A DNA stretch of 34,737 nt from Choricystis sp. odSpoLacu1 (lineage: Eukaryota > Chlorophyta > Trebouxiophyceae). How positions within the stretch are numbered: position 1 is the first letter of the stretch; the number at the start of each line of letters is the position of its first letter. Shown here piece by piece: positions 29,066 to 34,737 of this stretch. The translations under genes were made by a program, and so were the position numbers. The notes under the pieces are model-generated. The model made no database searches. It was not told the DNA's origin and was given only the letters and a program-made list of their open reading frames with translations. The DNA is taken from the NCBI GenBank assembly GCA_958009055.1, contig OY253665.1, positions 1 to 34,737 of the forward strand. The letters run 5' to 3'.

Positions 29066-29149
29066 GGGAAAGTGGCTGAGTGGTTAAAGGCGACAGATTG
29101 TAAATCTATCGAAGGTTCTTCTACGTAGGTTCGAATCCTACTTTTCCCA
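29066..29149 (+). tRNA. trnY(gua): tRNA-Tyr (GUA)
   Basis: A class II tRNA with a long variable arm; acceptor GGGAAAG/TTTTCCC, loop TTGTAAA giving GUA and T arm GTAGG-TTCGAAT-CCTAC. The anticodon stem ACAGA/TCTAT has a C28-A42 mismatch. Confidence 0.95.
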
Positions 29150-29215
29150 AACACTAGAGTGTGTTTTTGTAGCGCGCAAACGCTCAAGAATACCATTAAA
29201 ATAAAAATTTTTATT

Positions 29216-29686
29216 ATGCCTCAATCAGATAAAGTAACATTCTTTTCTCAATTTTTTTGGCTTTGTTTTTTCTATCTTGGGTTTTATGGGGTTGCTGTAA
29301 AATTCATTCTTCCAAAATTTGGTCGAATTTTTAAATTACGTGAGCAAAAACTTCGTGGGTCAACTCAAGGAGTTTCTGTATTACACGAGGAAAAAACAAA
29401 AGTTGGAGATAGTGTTTCGACAGTATTAGATACTGGAGTTTCAACATCGAAACAACTTATTCGGACAACTCTTGAAAAAACAACAAACTGGGTTGATGGT
29501 GTTTTGAAAGAAACAAACACAAAACAGTGGAAAACTGCGAATGCATCGTATTTAACATCGATTGGAGAGCAGTCGCTATCTCGCAATTTGGGAGTGTTAT
29601 TAACATTTCCAAAACCTAACACAACATTACGTTCAAGCGTTTTTTTAGCGCAATTATCTCAATTCGCTAAAACAAAAGCACGTTAA
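29216..29686 (+). CDS. atp8: ATP synthase F0 subunit 8 (Ymf19)
   Basis: A small membrane subunit of the ATP synthase stator. The 156-residue product starts MPQSDKVTFFSQFFWLCFFYLGFYGVAVKFILPKFGRIFKLRE, which matches the plant and protist ORFB/YMF19 N-terminus (MPQLDxxTFFSQxFWL); the rest is hydrophilic and poorly conserved. The frame is open back to 29159 but only from a GTG, so ATG 29216 is the start. It pairs with atp4 downstream, which completes the stator components. A 16-bp hairpin lies between them. Confidence 0.95.
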   Translation: MPQSDKVTFFSQFFWLCFFYLGFYGVAVKFILPKFGRIFKLREQKLRGSTQGVSVLHEEKTKVGDSVSTVLDTGVSTSKQLIRTTLEKTTNWVDGVLKETNTKQWKTANASYLTSIGEQSLSRNLGVLLTFPKPNTTLRSSVFLAQLSQFAKTKAR

Positions 29687-29694
29687 TATGTGTT

Positions 29695-29730
29695 ATTACA
29701 GTATGGGGTTATACAACCCCATACTGTAAT
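29695..29730. repeat. 16-bp hairpin between atp8 and atp4
   Basis: ATTACAGTATGGGGTT (29695-29710) is exactly complementary to 29715-29730 around ATAC. Confidence 0.9.
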
Positions 29731-29756
29731 TAATATTTAAAAAAGTTGATATTTTT

Positions 29757-30311
29757 ATGATGACAAATGAAAAACTTCGCCCTTATATTTTTGGTTTTTT
29801 AGCATTTTGTGTTTTAAGCTCAAAGCACATTATTATTTATAATGAAGAAATTTTAGTAGCTTTAACATTTTTTGCTTTTGTATATTTTGTATACCGTTAT
29901 TTTGGGCAAACAATTCAAGAATCTTTGGATGAAAGAAGCCTGGGAATTCAACAAGAACTGGAATCTTTTTCAGTTTTAAATAAGACTGCACTTGAGGAAC
30001 TTTTACAGGAACATAAGAAAGTAGGTTCGTTAAGTGCAGCTTTACAAAGTTTAGCATCATTTACGGCCTCTCAGGTACAAAATGCATGTGTAACTGGAAA
30101 TAAAACTCTTCAGTCTGTTATTGCTCAAGATATGAGCAAAAAATTGTCAACATTAGCTCAAGCTTCGGGGCCATTACAAATGGAATGGCAATTACGAATG
30201 GCACAGTCCCAAGTAGCTCGTGTTCTTTTGAAACTTCAAAAGTCAAAACAAGGTTCGTCTTGGAATCGTGCACTTCTTCGTCAAGCTTTAACACGTCTTC
30301 AGAATTCGTAA
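29757..30311 (+). CDS. atp4: ATP synthase F0 subunit b (Ymf39)
   Basis: The peripheral stalk subunit of ATP synthase (ORF25/YMF39 family), 184 residues. The diagnostic N-terminal part, FCVLSSKHIIIYNEEILVALTFFAFVYFVYRYFGQTIQESLDER, contains the membrane anchor; the remainder is a helical, charged stalk. The length fits plant ATP4 (about 190). The stop codon lies inside a perfect 34-nt palindrome. Confidence 0.94.
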   Translation: MMTNEKLRPYIFGFLAFCVLSSKHIIIYNEEILVALTFFAFVYFVYRYFGQTIQESLDERSLGIQQELESFSVLNKTALEELLQEHKKVGSLSAALQSLASFTASQVQNACVTGNKTLQSVIAQDMSKKLSTLAQASGPLQMEWQLRMAQSQVARVLLKLQKSKQGSSWNRALLRQALTRLQNS

Positions 30312-30334
30312 TTATTTAAATAATTACGAATTCT
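30301..30334. repeat. Perfect 34-nt palindrome over the atp4 stop
   Basis: The 17-nt arms AGAATTCGTAATTATTT and AAATAATTACGAATTCT abut directly; the atp4 TAA is in the left arm. A second 11-bp hairpin (30341-30351 with 30372-30382, AAATACGGCTG and complement) follows. Confidence 0.88.
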
Positions 30335-30340
30335 CTATTT

Positions 30341-30382
30341 AAATACGGCTGTCTTGTACATCGCAGTATAGCAGCCGTATTT
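30341..30382. repeat. 11-bp hairpin before trnL(UAA)
   Basis: AAATACGGCTG pairs with CAGCCGTATTT across a 20-nt loop. It forms a tandem with the preceding palindrome. Confidence 0.75.
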
Positions 30383-30416
30383 CGAATGTAGGTGGGGTTG
30401 ATATAATAAGATTCAT

Positions 30417-30498
30417 GCTCGCTTGGTGAAATCGGTAAACACGGCAGACTTAAAATCTGTTCCCTTTGGGAGTATCGGTTCAAGTCCGATAGTGAGCA
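30417..30498 (+). tRNA. trnL(uaa): tRNA-Leu (UAA)
   Basis: Acceptor GCTCGCT/AGTGAGC, anticodon stem GCAGA/TCTGT with loop CTTAAAA (UAA), a 13-nt variable arm with a TCCC/GGGA stem and T arm ATCGG-TTCAAGT-CCGAT. Its last three nucleotides are shared with trnR(UCU). Confidence 0.95.
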
Positions 30499-30570
30499 TT
30501 CTTAGCTCAGTTGGAGTAGAGCAACAACCTTCTAAGTTGCAGGTCGCAGGTTCGAATCCCGCAGAATGCA
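30496..30570 (+). tRNA. trnR(ucu): tRNA-Arg (UCU), overlapping trnL
   Basis: Acceptor GCATTCT/AGAATGC pairs perfectly; loop CTTCTAA gives UCU, reading AGR codons. The 5' GCA is also the 3' end of trnL(UAA). Two A-C mismatches are present, at 27-43 and in the T stem (51-63). Confidence 0.93.
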
Positions 30571-30601
30571 TCTTACCGACTATATCTATGTGTTTATAGC
30601 C

Positions 30602-30627
30602 ATAAAAAGCTTTGAAAAGCTTTTTAT
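30602..30627. repeat. 12-bp hairpin upstream of nad2
   Basis: ATAAAAAGCTTT pairs with the following AAAGCTTTTTAT around a GA loop. It ends 14 nt before the nad2 ATG. Confidence 0.7.
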
Positions 30628-30641
30628 ATACAATTATTTTT

Positions 30642-32210
30642 ATGAATTTTGATATTTCTTGGCCTTTTTCGGAGGGGAGTGCGAACCTTTCGTTTCAATC
30701 TGTCTTTTTTGAAAATGACCTTAAGGTAGTTCTTCCCGAATTATTTCTTGTCGTGTGTAGTCTTGGGCTGATTGTTTATGGTGTTGTTTTATCAACATCT
30801 CACGCAAATAATTATCCGATGTTAATTTCTCAGATGAGTTGGCTCGTACAACTTTCATTAGCCTGGACTATTGTTTTAATTTTATCAAATCCGTGGTCGC
30901 ATTCAACAGTTCTTTCAAATAGCTTTATTGTTGATCCGGGAACTACGTTTTTTAAAATATTAATCTTGGGAGGGACGATGGTTACATTGTTTTTATTTCA
31001 AGATTTCCTACGTCGTCAGTCAATTAACTCGTTTGAATTCCCAATTTTGATTTTATTATCAACAATCGGAATGCTATGTTTTATTTCAGCTGGTGATTTG
31101 TTAGCTTTGTACTTAACGCTGGAATTCCAGAGTTTATGTTTTTATGTGTTAGCTGCATTCCGTCGTGACTCAGAATTCTCAACTGAAGCGGGTATTAAAT
31201 ACTTTTTATTGGGTGCCTTTTCATCCGGTCTTTTATTGTTTGGATGCTCGTTAATTTACGGATTTACTGGAACATTAGAATTTGATGCTCTTGCTCAATT
31301 ACTACGATGTGGGGAAACCTTTGATGGTAATATCTTTAATGCAACTGAATGGCGTGGTTGTGAACTGGGGATGCTTTTCCTTTTGATCGGTCTACTATTT
31401 AAAGTGGCAGCGGTACCATTTCATATGTGGTCACCTGATGTGTACGAAGGAGCTCCACTTCCAGTAACTGCTTACTTCTCAATTGCACCGAAAGCAAGCT
31501 TTTTCTTTGTAATCCCACGTTTACTGTATCAAAGTTTCTTTGATTTTCTTCCAGATTGGCAGGCATTCTTATTTTTCTGTAGTGCTGCTTCTATGGTTTT
31601 AGCGAGTTTCGCTGGATTAACACAAGCCCGAATTAAACGTCTATTAGCATACAGTTCAATCGGTCACACTGGATATATCCTAGTTGGGATTTGTTGCGGT
31701 ACCTTAGAGGGACTTCAATCTGTTATTATTTACCTAGTTGTTTACATGATTACAACAGCATTAATCTTCGGAATTCTGCTTATCCCTGTACATCGTGAAG
31801 GTTTTCATGACGTTGAACGATTCAAGTATACAACAGACTTTGCACGACTTGGAAAAACGCATCCATTGCTTGCGTTAACGTTTGCAAGTGCGTTATTCTC
31901 AATTGCTGGAATCCCACCTCTTGCTGGATTTTATGCAAAAGCCGCTGTTTTCTGGTCTGCAATCAGTGTCACACAATATAATCTTGCAATTATTGGGATT
32001 TTAACAAGTGCCGTGAGTTGTTTCTATTACATTCGTGTGGTTAAAATTATGTATTTTGAAAACCCAAAAACGTGGGTAACACTTGCACACCCTTCACAAG
32101 CTGCAGCATATTGTCTTGCATTATGTTTCTTATTCCTGCTTCTATTTATGGTATACCCAACTCCATTATATGTAGCAAGTTACAAAGCTGCTTGTGCACT
32201 TGCCTTTTAA
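30642..32210 (+). CDS. nad2: NADH dehydrogenase subunit 2
   Basis: An antiporter-like subunit of complex I (NuoN family), 522 residues from ATG 30642 (the frame upstream starts only at TTG). SAGDLLALYLTLEFQSLCFYVLAAF, KYFLLGAFSSGLLLFGCSLIYGFTG, FKVAAVPFHMWSPDVYEGAPLPVTAYFSIAPK and RLLAYSSIGHTGYILVG are diagnostic. Intron-free, unlike land plants. It lies between trnR(UCU) and trnI(GAU). Confidence 0.98.
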   Translation: MNFDISWPFSEGSANLSFQSVFFENDLKVVLPELFLVVCSLGLIVYGVVLSTSHANNYPMLISQMSWLVQLSLAWTIVLILSNPWSHSTVLSNSFIVDPGTTFFKILILGGTMVTLFLFQDFLRRQSINSFEFPILILLSTIGMLCFISAGDLLALYLTLEFQSLCFYVLAAFRRDSEFSTEAGIKYFLLGAFSSGLLLFGCSLIYGFTGTLEFDALAQLLRCGETFDGNIFNATEWRGCELGMLFLLIGLLFKVAAVPFHMWSPDVYEGAPLPVTAYFSIAPKASFFFVIPRLLYQSFFDFLPDWQAFLFFCSAASMVLASFAGLTQARIKRLLAYSSIGHTGYILVGICCGTLEGLQSVIIYLVVYMITTALIFGILLIPVHREGFHDVERFKYTTDFARLGKTHPLLALTFASALFSIAGIPPLAGFYAKAAVFWSAISVTQYNLAIIGILTSAVSCFYYIRVVKIMYFENPKTWVTLAHPSQAAAYCLALCFLFLLLFMVYPTPLYVASYKAACALAF

Positions 32211-32252
32211 TAACAGGTGTAAAGGCACAAGTACCTTTATAAGGACATAGAT

Positions 32253-32326
32253 GGGCAGGTAACTCAGTTGGTAAGAGTATACGCCTGATAAGCGTAAAGT
32301 CAGGGGTTCAAGTCCCTTCTTGCCCA
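32253..32326 (+). tRNA. trnI(gau): tRNA-Ile (GAU)
   Basis: Acceptor GGGCAGG/CTTGCCC, anticodon stem TACGC/GCGTA and loop CTGATAA giving GAU. It reads AUY; AUA is left to trnI(CAU). Confidence 0.96.
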
Positions 32327-32391
32327 TATGTACAGTCTATTTCCTTACCACGTGTGTGCAATGCAAACAGAAATTTTATTTATCTTTTTAT

Positions 32392-32694
32392 ATGGACCTT
32401 GTAAAATATTTAATCGTATCTTTTACGTTATTTTTGATTGGAATTTGGGGAATCTTTTTCAATCGAAAAAATATTCTGGTAATGTTAATGTCTATTGAAT
32501 TAATGTTACTCTCAGTGAACTTGAACTTTCTGTTCTTTTCAGTTGCACTGGATGATATCCTAGGACAGGTCTTTGCTCTTTTCGCATTGACTGTTGCAGC
32601 AGCAGAATCCGCAATCGGATTAGCCCTTCTTGTGGTTTATTACCGAGTACGTGGGACTGTTGCCGTTGAATTTATTAATTTAATCAAAGGATAA
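32392..32694 (+). CDS. nad4L: NADH dehydrogenase subunit 4L
   Basis: A small three-helix subunit of complex I (NuoK family), 100 residues from ATG 32392. [31 protein letters not shown] contains the conserved membrane Glu, and [25 protein letters not shown] carries the second; both are required for pumping in the family. The open frame runs further upstream but family length favours this start. It is not adjacent to nad4 or nad6, unlike the bacterial operon. Confidence 0.97.
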   Translation: MDLVKYLIVSFTLFLIGIWGIFFNRKNILVMLMSIELMLLSVNLNFLFFSVALDDILGQVFALFALTVAAAESAIGLALLVVYYRVRGTVAVEFINLIKG

Positions 32695-32738
32695 TTCTTT
32701 TTTCTGTTTAAGAGCAATACCTAAAACTTAATATATTA

Positions 32739-32780
32739 TTTTTCTTTAAAGACATAACGAGATATAACCTTAAAGAAAAA
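32739..32780. repeat. 11-bp stem just upstream of SSU rRNA
   Basis: TTTTTCTTTAA (32739-32749) pairs with TTAAAGAAAAA (32770-32780), and flanking ATATTA/TAATAT extends it with a bulge. It is probably the nad4L 3' end and/or the SSU precursor processing stem. Confidence 0.7.
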
Positions 32781-32796
32781 TACGTAATATAAACAA

Positions 32797-33052
32797 AATG
32801 ATCAAGAGTTTGATCCTGGCTCCGAATGAACGCTAGCAAGAAGCTTAACACATGCAAGTCGAATGGAAATCTTGAATTTCCATGGCGAACGGGTGCGTAA
32901 CGCGTGAGAATCTACCTTCAAGTTGGGTATAAGGCATTTCTGCTAAATCCCCAATAATTTTGAAAGCCAAAAGTGTGCTTGGAGATGAGCTCGCGTAGGA
33001 TTAGGTTGTTGGTGAGGTAATAGCCCACCAAGCCGAAGATCCTTAGCTGATT

Positions 33053-33096
<44 letters not shown>

Positions 33097-33117
33097 ACTT
33101 TCGAGTGGCAGCAGTGA

Positions 33118-33152
<35 letters not shown>

Positions 33153-33235
33153 TATCTTACATGGGGGAAGAAGGCGTTATTTGTCGTAAACCCCTGACTT
33201 AAATTGAGAATGGTGACGCAGATCTAAGAAAAAGT

Positions 33236-33276
<41 letters not shown>

Positions 33277-33895
33277 GGCGAGCGTTATTCAAAATGACTG
33301 GGCGTAAAGAGCATGTAGGCGGATTATTTTCCTTGTTTCCCGGATGTTTTTAACAATCTCCATGGATATTTACGGCTTTATGTTGTAAAAGATTGATAAA
33401 GTCCTATTGGAAGATAGGTGATTCAAAATAAGTGATAATCTTGAGTAAGTGAGAGGATAATGGAATTCCTGAAGGAGAGGTGAAATTCATAGATATCAGG
33501 AGGAAGGTCGAAAGCGAAGGCAATTATCTGGCACTTGGTAGATATACCACTCTTATTAAAGAGAATACTGACGCTGAGATGCGAAGGCGTGGGAATCAAA
33601 AAGGATTAGAGACCCTAGTAGTCCACGCAGTCAACGATGAAGATTCACTTTTAGGTGATTATATCATCTCTACATTTTTTTAAATGTTGTATAATCGCTT
33701 AGAGGTCTAGCTAACGCGTTAAATCTTCCGCCTGAGGAGTACGACCGCAAGGTTAAAACTCAAAGGAATAGACGGGGGCTCATACAAGTGGTGGAACATG
33801 TGGTTTAATTCGAAACAACGCGCAAAACCTTACCAGTCCTTGACATGACTTGTGAACCTATTTTTTACCGAATAAGGGAAACCAGTCACAGGCGT

Positions 33896-33935
<40 letters not shown>

Positions 33936-34015
33936 CGTTCCTTTAACGAGCGTAACCCTCATGAAAAGTTATTCAGAATTCAAGTACGAATTCACTCCTC
34001 TTTTCAAACTGCCGA

Positions 34016-34051
<36 letters not shown>

Positions 34052-34393
34052 TTCATGACCCTTATGGGCTGGGCTACACACGTGTTACAATGGTAGGTAC
34101 AATGGGCGGCAATGGCGCGAGTCGGAGCGAATCCTAAAAGCCTATCGTAGTTCAGATTGCTCTCTGCAACTCGAGAGCATGAAGTCGGAATCACTAGTAA
34201 TCGTGGATCAGCACGCCACGGTGAATTTGTACCTGGGCCTTGTACTCCCCGCCCGTCACGCTCTGAGAGTTAGTGGGGGTCCCAAACCATAGGTCGCTGG
34301 AATGCACTTGGTACCTTTTCCGGAATTCGTTTGAATTTCTAAGTACCGACGGCGTCCCAAAGGACGGTGGCAAAGATCACGCAAGCGATTGGA

Positions 34394-34437
<44 letters not shown>

Positions 34438-34444
34438 TGACTCA
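32797..34444 (+). rRNA. rrnS: Small subunit (16S-like) ribosomal RNA
   Basis: A continuous SSU rRNA of about 1.65 kb. Landmarks: AGAGTTTGATCCTGGCTC at the 5' end, GTGCCAGCAGCCGCGGTAAT at about 33249, GGATTAGAGACCCTAGTAGTCC near 33603, GCATGGCTGTCGTCAGCTCG near 33896, GGGCTACACACGTGTTACAATGG near 34070 and GAAGTCGTAACAAGGTAGCC near 34396. The 3' end reads GGCTGGATTGACTCA, so the bacterial anti-Shine-Dalgarno CCTCC is missing. No intron. The exact ends are estimated. Confidence 0.97.
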
Positions 34445-34449
34445 TTTTT

Positions 34450-34521
34450 AGTGGAGAAGAGGAATGGTGTCCTCGTCAGGCTCATAATCTGAAGATGTAG
34501 GTTCGATTCCTACCTCCGCTC
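34450..34521 (+). tRNA. trnMf(cau): Initiator tRNA-Met (CAU)
   Basis: Anticodon stem TCAGG/TCTGA with loop CTCATAA (CAU). The D-arm AGAGGAAT and anticodon arm CAGGCTCATAA closely resemble plant mitochondrial initiator tRNA. Acceptor AGTGGAG/CTCCGCT. The discriminator base would be C, which is unusual. It lies only about 5 nt after the SSU rRNA. Confidence 0.85.
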
Positions 34522-34562
34522 AAACAACAAATCTCAAAAAGCACGAGACATTCCCGTATTCG

Positions 34563-34636
34563 GCCTGTTTAGCTCAGTTGGTAGAGCATTCGCCTCATAC
34601 GCGAATCCGTCACTCGTTCAAATCGAGTAGCAGGTA
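34563..34636 (+). tRNA. trnMe(cau): Elongator tRNA-Met (CAU)
   Basis: Acceptor GCCTGTT/AGCAGGT, anticodon stem TTCGC/GCGAA and loop CTCATAC giving CAU; T arm ACTCG-TTCAAAT-CGAGT. It is assigned to elongator Met because the other two CAU tRNAs fit the initiator and Ile. Confidence 0.85.
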
Positions 34637-34644
34637 TCACGTAA

Positions 34645-34716
34645 TGGGGTGTCGTCAAGAGGTAAGGCATCGGAATTTGGATCCGACATTCAAAGGTTCG
34701 AATCCTTTCACCCCAG
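34645..34716 (+). tRNA. trnQ(uug): tRNA-Gln (UUG)
   Basis: Acceptor TGGGGTG/CACCCCA, anticodon stem TCGGA/TCCGA, loop ATTTGGA giving UUG and T arm AAAGG-TTCGAAT-CCTTT. It is the last gene before the window edge. Confidence 0.95.
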
Positions 34717-34737
34717 GCTTATGCCGTGTTTACTTAT

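Overview
The window looks like a whole, or nearly whole, small mitochondrial genome of about 34.7 kb, probably opened at an arbitrary point. It encodes the usual mitochondrial respiratory set: cox1-3, cob, atp1/4/6/8/9 and nad1/2/3/4/4L/5/6/7/9. It also carries a large bacterial-type ribosomal set (rps2, 3, 4, 7, 10, 11, 12, 13, 14, 19; rpl5, 10, 16), tatC, large- and small-subunit rRNAs, a 5S rRNA and 26 tRNA genes covering all 20 amino acids. Mitochondrial 5S rRNA, rpl10, tatC, atp1 and atp4 together fit best with a green-lineage alga of prasinophyte-like gene content. That placement is inference from gene content; a phylogeny would settle it. I see no nad8, nad10, nad11, sdh, rps1, rps8, rpl2, rpl6 or rpl14, and no introns.

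Layout: 1-364, tRNAs F, K, S, A; 396-2410, rps11 and cox1; 2506-3321, trnI(CAU), 5S rRNA and tRNAs S, V, L, H, G, P; 3362-6423, ribosomal protein block (rps10-rps13-rpl16-rps4-trnT-rps19-rpl10); 6466-9524, trnR, LSU rRNA, trnN; 9755-12748, rps3, rps14, atp1; 12874-18260, nad1, nad4, rps12, rps7, cox2, cox3; 18430-21530, atp6, cob, trnD, nad3, atp9; 21660-27092, rps2, rpl5, nad6, nad5, nad7; 27243-28155, an inverted island (tatC, trnL(CAA), trnC) that is the only minus-strand content; 28184-32694, tRNAs W, E, nad9, trnY, atp8, atp4, tRNAs L and R, nad2, trnI, nad4L; 32797-34716, SSU rRNA and tRNAs fM, M, Q.

Every protein gene opens with ATG. Stop codons are TAA in 31 of 32 genes and TGA in one (rps19, inside an ATGA overlap); TAG is not used. 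The standard code is sufficient. No gap between genes exceeds 300 bases; the longest is 9525-9754. Most spacers without a tRNA instead contain a perfect or near-perfect hairpin of unrelated sequence. About twenty such hairpins are listed, several of which swallow the stop codon of the upstream gene. tRNAs and hairpins together appear to punctuate the genome into transcript units. The most striking case is the 5S rRNA, which sits inside a perfect 37-bp inverted repeat.

The genes work together as one organelle system: complexes I, III, IV and V of oxidative phosphorylation, a TatC translocase subunit, and the rRNAs, tRNAs and ribosomal proteins that translate them.
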